Assembly (NCBI RefSeq): GCF_021742065.1
Contig: NZ_JAKKIE010000008.1
Span: forward strand, 32,719 to 96,718
Length of the DNA stretch: 64,000 nucleotides
Direction: 5' to 3'
Source: Rhizorhapis sp. SPR117
Lineage (GTDB): Bacteria; Pseudomonadota; Alphaproteobacteria; Sphingomonadales; Sphingomonadaceae
In this document: piece by piece, positions 48,319 to 57,811 of the stretch
Numbering within the stretch: position 1 is the stretch's first letter
Layout of the letters: every line of letters starts with the position of its first letter
Made by a program: the position numbers and the translations under genes
The notes under the pieces: model-generated
Databases searched by the model: none
Told to the model about the DNA's origin: nothing
What the model saw: only the letters and a program-made list of their open reading frames with translations

Positions 48319-48450
48319 GAAAATCTCCTGAAACACGAATATAAAAGCAATACGGCCATTGCATTGGCAGTCCGGTCAATCAATATGGAATATCGCTTGG
48401 GTAAACAAGGCCCGGCGCAGTTTTCGGTAAATTCGGGCCATCACCAAACT

Positions 48451-48966
48451 ATGTCCATATTTCGTCGCTTGTTTTCCAATGCCGATGTCCGTGACGAAAT
48501 GCGGCCATTGTACCAGGCTGTTGTGGCCTATGCGCGTCAACCGCACTGGTATGCACGGGGGGGCGTTCCCGATACGCTGGATGGCCGTTTTGATATGATC
48601 GCGGCGATATTATCCGCTATTCTGTTGCGGCTGGAAACGCATCCGCAAGCACGGCAGCAAAGTGTCTGGCTGACCGAAATCTTTATCGATGACATGGATG
48701 GTCAGCTTCGTCAGATCGGTATTGGTGATATGATTGTGGGCAAACATATCGGCAAGATGATGAGTGCGCTTGGCGGTCGTCTTTCCGCCTATCGCACGGC
48801 ATTTGCGGGTGTCGACTCGCTCGATGAAGCACTGGTTCGCAATCTATATCGCGGTGATCCGCCAGCCGCGGCGGAACGCGATCATGTGTCCTGTTCCTTG
48901 AGCGCGTTCTGGCAGGATATCGGCACCTGTGATGTGCCTGCGCTACTGGATGGGAAATTACCCTGA
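48451..48966 (+). CDS. Ubiquinol-cytochrome c reductase assembly chaperone
   Basis: The 171-aa protein of the CBP3/UQCC1 family starts at MSIFRRLFSNAD. The DTLDGRFDMIAAILSAILLRLE, VWLTEIFIDDMDGQLRQIGIGD and GGRLSAYRTAF segments mark the family. Its relatives aid cytochrome b assembly in complex III. The stop overlaps the DUF177 start (TGATG). Confidence 0.9.
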   Translation: MSIFRRLFSNADVRDEMRPLYQAVVAYARQPHWYARGGVPDTLDGRFDMIAAILSAILLRLETHPQARQQSVWLTEIFIDDMDGQLRQIGIGDMIVGKHIGKMMSALGGRLSAYRTAFAGVDSLDEALVRNLYRGDPPAAAERDHVSCSLSAFWQDIGTCDVPALLDGKLP

Positions 48967-49514
48967 TGACGATCCCCGATCCTGAGTTTTCGCGGATTGA
49001 GCGGCTGGATATGCTGGGCCGGGGCGGCGATCCGGTTCGGATTGAGGCTGATCCGCAAGAGCGCGAGGCGTTGCGCCAGCGCTTCGGACTCGTGGAACTG
49101 CACCGGCTGGCCGCCGAATATATTCTTGCGAGGGAAGCCAAGGTTCTTGCAACGTCCGACGGATCGATCATGGCCAGAGGGCGGATTGAGGCCGATCTGG
49201 TTCAGGCTTGCGTCGCAACGGGTGCGCCGGTCCCTGAACGCATCCACCAGCCCTTCACAATTCGTTTTGAACCGACGAACGCGGAATCTGATCCTGACAC
49301 TGAAATCGAACTCAATGCCGATGATTGCGACATTATTTTCTTTTCCGGCGATCAGATCGATATGGGCGAAGCCGTTGCCGAGACGTTGGCGTTGACCATG
49401 GATCCTTATCCCAGATCGAAGAACGCGGATCGGGCGTTGCGTGAAGTCGGCGTGTTGAAAGAGGAAGATGCCGGGCCTTTCGCAAAACTCCGCGAATTGA
49501 CCAAGAAAAGCTGA
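48966..49514 (+). CDS. DUF177 (YceD-like) protein
   Basis: The 182-aa protein has the family core VQACVATGAPVPERI, an acidic stretch and ETLALTMDPYPR. YceD relatives are linked to large ribosomal subunit or 23S rRNA maturation and often precede rpmF. Here rpmF is absent. Coupled to the bc1 chaperone gene by TGATG. Confidence 0.87.
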   Translation: MTIPDPEFSRIERLDMLGRGGDPVRIEADPQEREALRQRFGLVELHRLAAEYILAREAKVLATSDGSIMARGRIEADLVQACVATGAPVPERIHQPFTIRFEPTNAESDPDTEIELNADDCDIIFFSGDQIDMGEAVAETLALTMDPYPRSKNADRALREVGVLKEEDAGPFAKLRELTKKS

Positions 49515-49521
49515 CCTGCAT

Positions 49522-49550
49522 ATCCTGAGATCTATTTGTTTTATCAGGAT
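49522..49550 (+). terminator. Possible hairpin after DUF177
   Basis: The stem ATCCTGA/TCAGGAT encloses a T-rich loop. There is no T-run after it, so termination is uncertain. Confidence 0.3.
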
Positions 49551-49589
49551 GAAATCAATTCCTTAACTTTTTATCCCTAGATTTTTCCC

Positions 49590-51554
49590 ATGCGGAGGGT
49601 GTGGACCAGGATTGTCGGCTTGATACGGCCCCTGCCGGAAAAAGCGTTGCAGGGTGAACTGCAGCGTCGGCAATATGAGGTCCTCAAGGCCAACATTCCT
49701 ACGATGTATACTATCATCCTGATCCAGCTTGCGGCCTGGATGATAGGGCGCGACCCGGATTTGCCGCCCTTGACGACTCTTTATTTACCGGCGGTGCTGA
49801 CGGCTATCATTGTCGTTCGCATGACCATTTGGCTCAACCGGCGAGATGGGAATCCAGATCCCGCGACTATCAAGATTCGTATCCGTTCCACCGTGATATC
49901 CGCATGGGCATTGAGCATACTTATGGGCGGCTATGGCCTTTCCATCCTGTTTTCGGTCGATCCCGATCACCAGGGTTTGGTGCTGTTGTTCCTCAGCCTC
50001 GGCGCTGTCGCTGGCGGTTATTGCCTGGCCGCCCTTCCTTCGGCAGCTTTGCCCACGCTTCTGGTCGGTGTTATGCCGGTCGCTGTGCCATTGTTGGTCA
50101 GCGGAGAAAAACTGCGCATAGCCATTAGCATTGACATAGTGCTGACCTGCCTGATCGTGCTGCGCATGATAGTGGTTCAGTATCGGGAATTCGTTGCCAA
50201 CATCGTAGCTCAGGCACGCGAAAAGCAGTTGGCGCAAAGTGATGCCCTGACCGGGCTGCCCAATCGTCGGGCCTTCATGGAACATTTGCAGGAAAAAATT
50301 GCCCAGGCGGACAATAGCGAACGGTTCGTGCTGTTGATGATCGACCTGAATGGATTCAAGCCGATCAACGATAATTACGGTCACCGTCTAGGGGATCAGC
50401 TATTGGTGCAGATCGCGCAAAGACTCGGTCGATCTGGTGGCCCACAATGCTTTGCCGCGCGCTTGGGCGGGGATGAATTTGCCGTAGTGGGGGCTGGTAT
50501 TGCCAGTCCGCCGGACGCCATCGAACTCGCCAGAAGCATCATGGAGATTTTCTCGCAACCTTTCTGTGTAGAAGGCGTAACGGTCACTTTGTCGGCCTGC
50601 ATTGGTTTTGCGCTTTTCCCTGATGACGCGCGGGATGATATTTCCCTGATTTCCAACGCTGATCTGGCTCTGTATCGCGGCAAGAAAAGCGGCGGCACTC
50701 ACATTGTCCACTATGATTCCAACATCAAGATGCAGACGAAGCGCGCCATGCAGCTGGAACAGGCCATGGGCCTAAAGGATGGAATTTCGGAAGTGGACGT
50801 GGTGTATCAGCCGATCGTCGATCTCGCGAATGGCACTGTCCTGCGCTTCGAGGCGCTGGCCCGCTGGACCGACCCGGATCTGGGCGATGTCAATCCGATG
50901 GAATTCATCAGCGCTGCCGAACGCACCGGCAAAATATCGCGCATGTCGGAACGTATTTTTGACAAAGCATTGCTGGCCGCCGCATCCTGGCCGCTGGATA
51001 TTGGTCTGTCGATGAATCTCAGCCCGGTTCAACTGCACAATCCGTCGACGCCTTTGCTGTTGGCCCGGCTGTTCGATTTTTACCGTTTTGATCCCGCCAG
51101 AATGGAAATCGAAATTGCTGAAGCGGCATTCCTGAACGACTTTGATACTACCCGGTTGACCGTTCAGTTGCTGCGCGAAATCGGCGTCCGGATTGTGCTG
51201 GATAACTTCGGCACCGGTTTCGCTTCCGTCGGTTACCTTAAGGAAATTGCCTTCGATCATGTGAAGATCGATGGCCAGTTGATACGCGACGTGGATGTTT
51301 CCCCGCCATCGCAGTTACTGGTCGCGGGCATCGTCCAGTTGTGCGGAGCGATGGGCGTGAAATGCACTGCCGAGCAAATCGAACGAGAGTCGCAGCGGAG
51401 CATGCTGCGCCAACTGGAATGCGAACGAGGACAAGGCTATTTGTTCGGTCGTCCGATGAGCGCAGATAAAGTTCTGAACGGGTTCAGTGCGCCTGGGAGC
51501 GGACGCCAGTTTTCGGCCCTTCTCGCCTTTCCCAAAACGAAGCGGGCGGTGTAA
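49590..51554 (+). CDS. Membrane GGDEF-EAL protein (c-di-GMP turnover)
   Basis: The 654-aa protein has about five or six hydrophobic helices (residues 40-205), then GGDEF (DALTGLPNRR, and LGGDEFAVV near residue 293) with an intact active-site motif. The EAL domain begins with FEALARW near 420. Most EAL catalytic residues remain (EAL Glu, Asn in MNLSP, Lys in HVKIDG, Gln in GQGYLFGRP). However, the usual DDFGTG is DNFGTG, and AEGVE reads AEQIE. Cyclase activity is likely; phosphodiesterase activity may be reduced. Confidence 0.9.
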   Translation: MRRVWTRIVGLIRPLPEKALQGELQRRQYEVLKANIPTMYTIILIQLAAWMIGRDPDLPPLTTLYLPAVLTAIIVVRMTIWLNRRDGNPDPATIKIRIRSTVISAWALSILMGGYGLSILFSVDPDHQGLVLLFLSLGAVAGGYCLAALPSAALPTLLVGVMPVAVPLLVSGEKLRIAISIDIVLTCLIVLRMIVVQYREFVANIVAQAREKQLAQSDALTGLPNRRAFMEHLQEKIAQADNSERFVLLMIDLNGFKPINDNYGHRLGDQLLVQIAQRLGRSGGPQCFAARLGGDEFAVVGAGIASPPDAIELARSIMEIFSQPFCVEGVTVTLSACIGFALFPDDARDDISLISNADLALYRGKKSGGTHIVHYDSNIKMQTKRAMQLEQAMGLKDGISEVDVVYQPIVDLANGTVLRFEALARWTDPDLGDVNPMEFISAAERTGKISRMSERIFDKALLAAASWPLDIGLSMNLSPVQLHNPSTPLLLARLFDFYRFDPARMEIEIAEAAFLNDFDTTRLTVQLLREIGVRIVLDNFGTGFASVGYLKEIAFDHVKIDGQLIRDVDVSPPSQLLVAGIVQLCGAMGVKCTAEQIERESQRSMLRQLECERGQGYLFGRPMSADKVLNGFSAPGSGRQFSALLAFPKTKRAV

Positions 51555-51569
51555 GCCCCAGCGGTCGGT

Positions 51570-52451
51570 TCAGCCGGTGCCGAAGGGTGTTTCCGGCATG
51601 CCCGCCACTTCGACATCAAAGCAGAAAATGCCGCCTGAAAATGGTTCCTGGGCAAGTATTTCGGGCGAGAGGCCTGTGCGGGCGGTCGTTACATAGGCGG
51701 TTCGCAAATCCGGTCCGCCCAGTGCAATCATCGTAGGGCGTTTCGCCGGCAATGCGACCTGCGCCAATATCTCGCCTTGTGGTGAAAGGCGGACGACACG
51801 GCCCCCATCGAACAATGCGGTCCAGTAACATCCCTCGACATCGACGCAGGCGCCATCGGGCCGGCCTTTGCCCATAGGGAATTGGTGAAATATGCGGCAA
51901 TGAGAGAGCGTGCCCGCCGTCTCATCATAGTCATAGACGCGCACGGTATGGCTGGGCGTGTCGGTATGATAGAAATGCTTGCCGTCAGGCGAAAAAGCCG
52001 CGCCGTTGCATGTCAGCATGCCGCCCTCCACCTGCGTGACCGTTCCATCGGAATCCAGGCGATAAAGCGCCGCGTCATGGGCAGATTTCAGCATGTTGAC
52101 ACTGCCCGCCCAAAACCGGCCATGGCGGTCAGTACGTCCATCATTGAAGCGCAGATCGGGGCTGCCAGAAAAAATCTGTTCGCCAAAGGGTTCAGGCTGC
52201 GCATCGAAATGGGCGAGGCGCGCAAAGCCATCCTTCATCGCCAGCATCAGTCCGCCCTCCTTCATGAAGGCGAAGCATCCAATCGGTGACTGGAACGTCC
52301 GGCATTCGTCCTGGCTCGTCACGGGATCAAGACGATGGAGCTCGTTGCGGGCGATGTCTACCCAGTACAGACGCTTTTCTGCTTCATGCCAACGCGGCCC
52401 TTCGCCAAGCTCGGCCCGGGCGTCCAGCAGCAATCGTGGGGTCTGTGTCAT
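51570..52451 (-). CDS. SMP-30/gluconolactonase family protein
   Basis: The 293-aa six-bladed beta-propeller enzyme has the N-terminal LGEGPRWHEAEKRLYWVDI, FNDGRTDRHGRFWAGS (metal-binding region), and FSPDGKHFYHTDT. Relatives hydrolyse sugar lactones such as gluconolactone. It is divergent from the thioesterase gene and without sugar-catabolic neighbours, so the substrate is open. Confidence 0.9.
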   Translation of the reverse strand: MTQTPRLLLDARAELGEGPRWHEAEKRLYWVDIARNELHRLDPVTSQDECRTFQSPIGCFAFMKEGGLMLAMKDGFARLAHFDAQPEPFGEQIFSGSPDLRFNDGRTDRHGRFWAGSVNMLKSAHDAALYRLDSDGTVTQVEGGMLTCNGAAFSPDGKHFYHTDTPSHTVRVYDYDETAGTLSHCRIFHQFPMGKGRPDGACVDVEGCYWTALFDGGRVVRLSPQGEILAQVALPAKRPTMIALGGPDLRTAYVTTARTGLSPEILAQEPFSGGIFCFDVEVAGMPETPFGTG

Positions 52452-52541
52452 AACCGCCTCATACCGGGAATATTATGTCAGATCATTTGCAAAACGCCTA
52501 CCGCTGGTTATGCCGTCATATATGGAAAGGAAAGGTGGGAC

Positions 52542-52991
52542 ATGGCGAAACCCGATAGCTGGCGGCTCGATATAGACAATTATCCTTTTCAGGTCAGCCT
52601 TGACACCCGGTATCAGGATCTGGACGTCATGGGCCATGTCAACAATGTTGCGTTGGCCGGTCTGTTTGAAACTGGACGCATCCGCTTTCACAATTCGCTT
52701 GGACGCCATCCCAGAGACAAGGGCGTCCGCTGGCTGGTTGCGGCGGTCAATCTTGCCTTTGTGGATGAAGCGCATTTACCTGACCCCATTATTATTGCGA
52801 GCGGCATCGGCCACATCGGCAACACCAGCTGGCATATCCTGTCTGCTGCTTTTCAGCATGGCGAATGCGTTGCTGTGTGTGACACCGTTGTTGTGACGCA
52901 CGGTGCAGAGGGACGCAGGATCATTGATCCTGAAGTGCGAGAAATGATGCAGGCACATCTTGCACAGCCAAAGCAGATGGCTCAGTCATAA
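52542..52991 (+). CDS. Acyl-CoA thioesterase, 4HBT hotdog fold
   Basis: The 149-aa protein starts at MAKPDSWRLDIDNYP, with GGTGGGA upstream. The hotdog core TRYQDLDVMGHVNNVALAGLFETGRIRF places the catalytic Asp in QDLD, as in 4-hydroxybenzoyl-CoA thioesterase and YbgC. It is convergent with the crotonase gene. Confidence 0.88.
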   Translation: MAKPDSWRLDIDNYPFQVSLDTRYQDLDVMGHVNNVALAGLFETGRIRFHNSLGRHPRDKGVRWLVAAVNLAFVDEAHLPDPIIIASGIGHIGNTSWHILSAAFQHGECVAVCDTVVVTHGAEGRRIIDPEVREMMQAHLAQPKQMAQS

Positions 52992-53004
52992 CCGAAAAGC
53001 TGGC

Positions 53005-53790
53005 TTAATCGGAAAAAACCGGCGCACGCTTTTCCATATTTGCGGTAACGGCTTCTTTCTGGTTGGGACGGCTGAACAAGGCCATCTGTTCGCGGCTTTC
53101 GGCAAGAAGGACATCGGCCAAGTCCTTATCCTGTGACAGATCGAAAAGCCGTTTGGCCGCGCGGATGGCATCGGGATTTTTCGCCGCTATGTTCCGCGCC
53201 ATGGTCATAGCCGTTGCGTGCGGTGTATCGGACAGGTGAGTGATCAGGCCAAGCGCCTGCGCTTCGGCGGCTTCGACCTGACGACCGCTGTAAACAAGAT
53301 CGCGGAGGACATCGCCGCGCACCAGGCCGCGTGTAAGAACGAAGCCGCCCATGTCGGGGACGACACCCCATTTGATTTCCATGACTGAAAGCTTCGTGTC
53401 TGGGGCGGCAATGCGAATGTCTGCGCCCAGCGCGATTTGCAGACCGCCGCCAAAGCAGACGCCGTGAATTGCCGCTATGACCGGCACGGGCAGTTCGCGC
53501 CAGAGCATTGCCGCGTGTTGGAAGATGTTGGAAATGCCATGGCTGCGCTGCATCAGGTCGCCCGCCGTCTCGGCAATGGCGGAAAAGCTGGTAAGATCAA
53601 GCCCGGCGCAAAAGGCGCGACCTTCGCCAGACAAAACAACGGCGTGCAAGCCCTGTATGGACCGTAGCGTATCGCCTGCTGAAACTATTCCATCGAGCAA
53701 AGCGGGATCGAGCGCGTTCATCTTATCAGGACGGTTGAACCGGACATCTGCTACGCCGTCTTCAATAACGATATTTATACGATCATTCAT
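53005..53790 (-). CDS. Crotonase/enoyl-CoA hydratase family protein
   Basis: The 261-aa protein starts at MNDRINIVIEDG after GGAG. The oxyanion-hole region GRAFCAGLDL and the GGGLQIALGADIRI segment mark the crotonase fold. Of the two catalytic Glu of true hydratases, the second is present (VMEIKWGVVPDMGG). The first is Gln (GGGLQ instead of GGGCE), so it may be an isomerase or another crotonase activity rather than a hydratase. Confidence 0.87.
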   Translation of the reverse strand: MNDRINIVIEDGVADVRFNRPDKMNALDPALLDGIVSAGDTLRSIQGLHAVVLSGEGRAFCAGLDLTSFSAIAETAGDLMQRSHGISNIFQHAAMLWRELPVPVIAAIHGVCFGGGLQIALGADIRIAAPDTKLSVMEIKWGVVPDMGGFVLTRGLVRGDVLRDLVYSGRQVEAAEAQALGLITHLSDTPHATAMTMARNIAAKNPDAIRAAKRLFDLSQDKDLADVLLAESREQMALFSRPNQKEAVTANMEKRAPVFSD

Positions 53791-53901
53791 GGGTTTCTCC
53801 ATCTGGCCAGCTTAGGATCATGGTTGCGGCGTGGCTACGGCGTTAACCATTTGTAAGGGCCTTAAGCATAGCATTTCAGCAGCTTTCAACAGGTGGACCT
53901 C

Positions 53902-54525
53902 ATGCAGATATTCAAGCGAGAGAAGGCGCAGGACCTTTCGGGCGACAAAACGGGACCGGCTGCCGGACAGCGGCGGACCCGGTTGCTGGTCGTCGATGAG
54001 GACCCTATCGCACTGAGTGTCATGGCGCGGCGCTTGTCGCACCGGGGGCATGATGTGGTTCTGGCCGAAAATGGCATTGTCGCTTTAAGCTTGATGCAGG
54101 CGCAGCGGTTCGATCTGATCATTATCGATATGATGATGGCGATGCTGTCGGGTATCGACACCATGAAGAAAATGAAGGCTTCAGGCCTGCTGGGCAATGC
54201 CGCGATCATGATGATTTCCGGTCGTTCCGATAGCCATGCAGCGGTCGAGGCCCTTGCCGAGGGGGCCGATGAGCATATCGTCAAGCCTTTCGATTTTGAC
54301 GTGCTCGATGCCCGGATTCGTCATCTGGTTCACCGGGCCGAACAGATGAGTCTGCTCATCCGGCACAATGATCAGCTTGATGCCCGAATTGCGCGGCGTG
54401 CGGTCGAATTGGGTGAAACCAGGGCGGAGCTGGAAGAACTGCACGCCGATCGGGCACGGCTGGTCGCGTCCATCCAGTCACTCCATGATGAATTGCAGCG
54501 AGTAAGCGCCGCGATGCAGCACTGA
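53902..54525 (+). CDS. Response regulator with coiled-coil tail
   Basis: The 207-aa protein starts at MQIFKREKAQD, with AGGTGG upstream. The receiver domain (about residues 28-145) has the acidic VVDEDP, the phospho-acceptor Asp in IIIDMMM, and the VKPF lysine. The remaining 60 residues are a charged coiled coil without a DNA-binding domain. No partner kinase is adjacent. Probably a protein-protein output. Confidence 0.85.
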   Translation: MQIFKREKAQDLSGDKTGPAAGQRRTRLLVVDEDPIALSVMARRLSHRGHDVVLAENGIVALSLMQAQRFDLIIIDMMMAMLSGIDTMKKMKASGLLGNAAIMMISGRSDSHAAVEALAEGADEHIVKPFDFDVLDARIRHLVHRAEQMSLLIRHNDQLDARIARRAVELGETRAELEELHADRARLVASIQSLHDELQRVSAAMQH

Positions 54526-54532
54526 TTCGGAT

Positions 54533-55489
54533 TCATCTGTTCACCCAGCGCGTACTGGCGAACCATAAGCCGACGGCGCCTGCAATCAGGGCGCAAAAAC
54601 CTATCACGCCCCAAAAAGCCCAAGGCTCATGGGCATAGGGGATGCCCTCGACATTCATGCCGAGAAGGCCGGTGACGAATGTGACCGGCAGAAAAATAAG
54701 CGCTACAATGGATATAAGCAGAGAACGGCGATCAAGCTGTTCGGCGCGAAGGTCCGTCAGTTCTTCATGCGCCAATGCCGCGCGTTCACGGACAGCCTCC
54801 AGTTCCTCGGCCATGCGGGCGCATCGATCGGCGGCTTCGCGCAGGTGGACATGGTCGACATCGTCAAGCCAGGGCAAATCCGTCTGGGAAATGCGGTCGA
54901 GTGCCTGACGCTGGGGCGCGATGAAACGGCGGTAACCGATGGCCTGCGATCGGATTTCCGCGACCTGACGCCTTAAACTTGTAGGCGGGTTTCCGTCCAG
55001 TTTGCTCTCTATATCGTCCAGCCGGTCGCCCAAGCTGGCGACATCAGGATCAAGCGAGTCCGTGATTTCATCGGCAATGGCGGCGATCAGGTCGCCGGGA
55101 TCGAGTATCTGCCCGCTCAGAAATCGGTCGGCTACGGGCCGGTAAGCGGTGATGCTGCGGAAACTGACGGTAATGACACGGCCCCTTTCCGCCCATATGC
55201 GGATGGACACCAAAGGGTCGGGGTCGTCCTCTGGCGTTGAACCAAGGCCGCGCAGGTTGATAAGCGCACCGCCATCCATCACCGTACAGCGCGGGCGGGT
55301 TTCATGCGCGAACAGGGCGGAACGCGCCGTCAATGGGATTGCGGCATCGGCCTCGATCAACGGTCGAGAGTTTTCATCGCGCCCGTCGAGATGTAGCCAC
55401 AGAAAATCATGGCCGCCGACAGGACTCTGGATCTGCGCCTCGCTGATCCTTTGCGGTTGACCATTGTGTATGATGAAGCCGCCGATCAT
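54533..55489 (-). CDS. zntB: CorA/ZntB-type divalent cation transporter
   Basis: The 318-aa protein has a large cytoplasmic N-terminal domain and two C-terminal helices. The GMN signature is in GLLGMNVEGIPYAHEPWAFWG. The acidic loop after GMN lacks the MPEL of CorA, favouring ZntB. Its start overlaps the cysG(N) stop (ATGA), as the last gene of the argH operon. Confidence 0.87.
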   Translation of the reverse strand: MIGGFIIHNGQPQRISEAQIQSPVGGHDFLWLHLDGRDENSRPLIEADAAIPLTARSALFAHETRPRCTVMDGGALINLRGLGSTPEDDPDPLVSIRIWAERGRVITVSFRSITAYRPVADRFLSGQILDPGDLIAAIADEITDSLDPDVASLGDRLDDIESKLDGNPPTSLRRQVAEIRSQAIGYRRFIAPQRQALDRISQTDLPWLDDVDHVHLREAADRCARMAEELEAVRERAALAHEELTDLRAEQLDRRSLLISIVALIFLPVTFVTGLLGMNVEGIPYAHEPWAFWGVIGFCALIAGAVGLWFASTRWVNR

Positions 55490-56256
55490 TTATTCCATCG
55501 CACATAGAGTGACAGGCCGGGGCGGGCCTTGGTGGGTGCCTCGCTGACGGGAATGCGAACCGCGTCCGCCCTGGCTCGATTCAATATGGCTGCCGGGATG
55601 TCGGGCCAGTGATAGAGAGTATCGGCTTGGCCAAGTAATCTGGCGGCACGCAATGTCAGATCGTCCGGGTCGGTCGATGCAAGCGGAATTTCGACGAAAT
55701 CGTCAGCTATTGTCGGCTGCTTCCCTGATAGCCACTTTTCAACGGCGTCTGCATCCTGCGGCACAAAGGGGTCGACAGGTCCATTCTCTGCCAGCGCTGT
55801 ATCAATGGCTCTCCGCCGGTTCGCGGCATCGGGCCAGCGCGCTTTCATGGCGGCGCGAGCATCCTTGAGCGCCATCGCCAGACCGCCAAGGCCGGGAGGG
55901 AGGAACTGTTCAAGCCGCTGACGGAGTGTCTTGGCAAGACCCGCTGAAGCCCCGCCTGTGCCAATCGCGATAAGCACCGGATCGCGATCGACGATGGCCG
56001 GCAGGGTGAAGTCGCAGTGATCCGGCCTGTCCACAGCGTTGACCAATATGCCGCGCCCCTTCAATCGTGCGATGGCAGCCAGCGCCGTTTCTTCTTCCTC
56101 GATAGCGACAATGGCCAGGGCGGCTTCGTGCGTTTCGCTGACAATTCGGGCCCCTGAGCGGCGGAGCAGCCGCGCCTTTGCTTCTGCTGCCTCACCTTCA
56201 CCCAGCAGGATCACGGGTCGATCCTGAAGGCGAAGGAAAAGCGGCAGGCTGTGCAT
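55486..56256 (-). CDS. cysG: Precorrin-2 dehydrogenase/sirohydrochlorin ferrochelatase-type protein (CysG N-terminal)
   Basis: The 256-aa protein resembles the N-terminal half of CysG (Met8-like). It has a NAD-binding start (MHSLPLFLRLQDRPVILLGEGEAAEAKARLL), NAVDRPDHCDFTLPAIVDRDP and GTGGASAGLAKTLRQRLE. It makes siroheme from precorrin-2, for sulfite or nitrite reductases. The C-terminal methyltransferase half is absent. It starts 2 bp from the lysA stop. Confidence 0.86.
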   Translation of the reverse strand: MHSLPLFLRLQDRPVILLGEGEAAEAKARLLRRSGARIVSETHEAALAIVAIEEEETALAAIARLKGRGILVNAVDRPDHCDFTLPAIVDRDPVLIAIGTGGASAGLAKTLRQRLEQFLPPGLGGLAMALKDARAAMKARWPDAANRRRAIDTALAENGPVDPFVPQDADAVEKWLSGKQPTIADDFVEIPLASTDPDDLTLRAARLLGQADTLYHWPDIPAAILNRARADAVRIPVSEAPTKARPGLSLYVRWNK

Positions 56257-56257
56257 C

Positions 56258-57520
56258 CTACCGCACCCAATCCGGGATGATGTCGCCTTCGATCAAGGTT
56301 TCAATCGGCGGGCGTTGGCGCACCACGGCCCATTTGTCGCCGGAGACCAGCACTTCGGGGGTCAACGCGCGGCTGTTATAGGTGTTGGCCATGGTCGCAC
56401 CATAAGCGCCCGCCGTCATGAAGGCCAAGAGGTCGCCAGCTTGCACGACGTCCATTTCACGGTTCTTTGCAAAGGTATCGCCGCTTTCGCAGACCGGACC
56501 GACAACCGTGGCGGATGTCTGCTTGCCGCGTGGCTTGATGGCGCGAATATCGTGCCATGCATCATACAGGCTGGGACGAAGCAGGTCATTCATGGCTGCA
56601 TCGACAATGACGAAGGGCTGCGTCGCACCCTGCTTTACGCGGATGACTTCGGTCAACAGGGCGCCTGCATTGCCGACGATCACCCGGCCCGGTTCAAAAA
56701 CCATCCGGACATTCCAGTCCTGCACAATGCGCTTGACCATTTCGCCGTAGATAGCCGGGAGCGGAGGCACGGGCAGAGAGGAGTCATAGGGCACGCCCAA
56801 TCCGCCGCCCAGATCCGCCGTGCGAATGTCATGCCCCTCATCGCGCAGATCTTCTATCAACACGCCCAGTTTTTCAAAGGCGAGGGCAAGCGGGGTAAGG
56901 TCGGTAAGCTGGCTGCCGATATGGATGGCGACGCCCTGCACATCGAGCCCCGCCAGTTGTGCCGCGCGGTCATAGCTGGCGATCGCGCGCTCATAGGGAA
57001 TACCGAACTTGTTTTCAGATTTTCCAGTGGAGATTTTCTCGTGCGTTCCGGCATCGACATCCGGGTTGATGCGATAGGCGACAGGTGCAACCTTGTTCAT
57101 CGACAGTGCGATTTCGGAGAGCATTTCGGCCTCCTGCTCGCTCTCAAGATTGAACTGGAAAATACCAAGGTCCAGCGCCAGCCGCATCTCATCGGCGGTT
57201 TTGCCGACGCCCGAAAAGACGATTTTACCAGGTTCAATCCCCGCTGCCACCGCGCGGCGAAGCTCACCGGCAGACACCACGTCGGCGCCCAGGCCGAGTC
57301 GTGCCAGTGTCGCCAACACCGCTGCGTTGGGATTGGCCTTTACTGCAAAGGCAACCAGCGGATCCGGCAATGGCGCCAATGCCTCCTGAAACACGCGGAC
57401 GTGTCGTTCCAGCGTCGCTGTCGAATAGACATAGACAGGCGTACCGACGGCTTGCGCAATCGTGCCCATCGGCACCTGTTCGACATGCATCACGCCGTTC
57501 TTGTATTCAAAATGGTTCAT
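56258..57520 (-). CDS. lysA: Diaminopimelate decarboxylase
   Basis: The 420-aa PLP enzyme makes L-lysine from meso-diaminopimelate. The PLP lysine is in VAFAVKANPNAAV, the glycine-rich phosphate site in LGGGLGVPY, and the catalytic Cys in VCESGDTF. It lies after lptM, in the usual argH-lptM-lysA order. Confidence 0.96.
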   Translation of the reverse strand: MNHFEYKNGVMHVEQVPMGTIAQAVGTPVYVYSTATLERHVRVFQEALAPLPDPLVAFAVKANPNAAVLATLARLGLGADVVSAGELRRAVAAGIEPGKIVFSGVGKTADEMRLALDLGIFQFNLESEQEAEMLSEIALSMNKVAPVAYRINPDVDAGTHEKISTGKSENKFGIPYERAIASYDRAAQLAGLDVQGVAIHIGSQLTDLTPLALAFEKLGVLIEDLRDEGHDIRTADLGGGLGVPYDSSLPVPPLPAIYGEMVKRIVQDWNVRMVFEPGRVIVGNAGALLTEVIRVKQGATQPFVIVDAAMNDLLRPSLYDAWHDIRAIKPRGKQTSATVVGPVCESGDTFAKNREMDVVQAGDLLAFMTAGAYGATMANTYNSRALTPEVLVSGDKWAVVRQRPPIETLIEGDIIPDWVR

Positions 57521-57553
57521 CGGGGTTCCGTGGGGAATAAGAGCATGGAAGGT

Positions 57554-57811
57554 TTAGCCCGGAGGCGGCAGGTCGAATTCGTCTTGTTCGCGTTTTTCGG
57601 ATTTTTTCAACAATTCATCGCTTCGACCCGGCTGCGCCTGCGTCGATGGTTCCATCAATTCGGTTGGCGTGGGCACCGTTTCAGCGGCGCGAGGTTTGGG
57701 CGGAAGACTATGGCCTTCGGGCGGTGTCAGCGGAACACGACTGCCACAGGCGGCAAGGACCAGAGGCAGGGCAAGCAAGAACCAGAAAGGGGTACGCATG
57801 GGGCCTGTCAT
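57554..57811 (-). CDS. lptM: Small LptM-like lipoprotein
   Basis: The 85-aa lipoprotein has lipobox LAAC (Cys22) and a Pro/Glu-rich tail. A short lipoprotein next to lysA matches the position of LptM (YifL), which aids LptD maturation. The start overlaps the argH stop (ATGA). MRTPFW at 57,799 is an alternative start. The name rests on position and size. Confidence 0.72.
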   Translation of the reverse strand: MTGPMRTPFWFLLALPLVLAACGSRVPLTPPEGHSLPPKPRAAETVPTPTELMEPSTQAQPGRSDELLKKSEKREQDEFDLPPPG

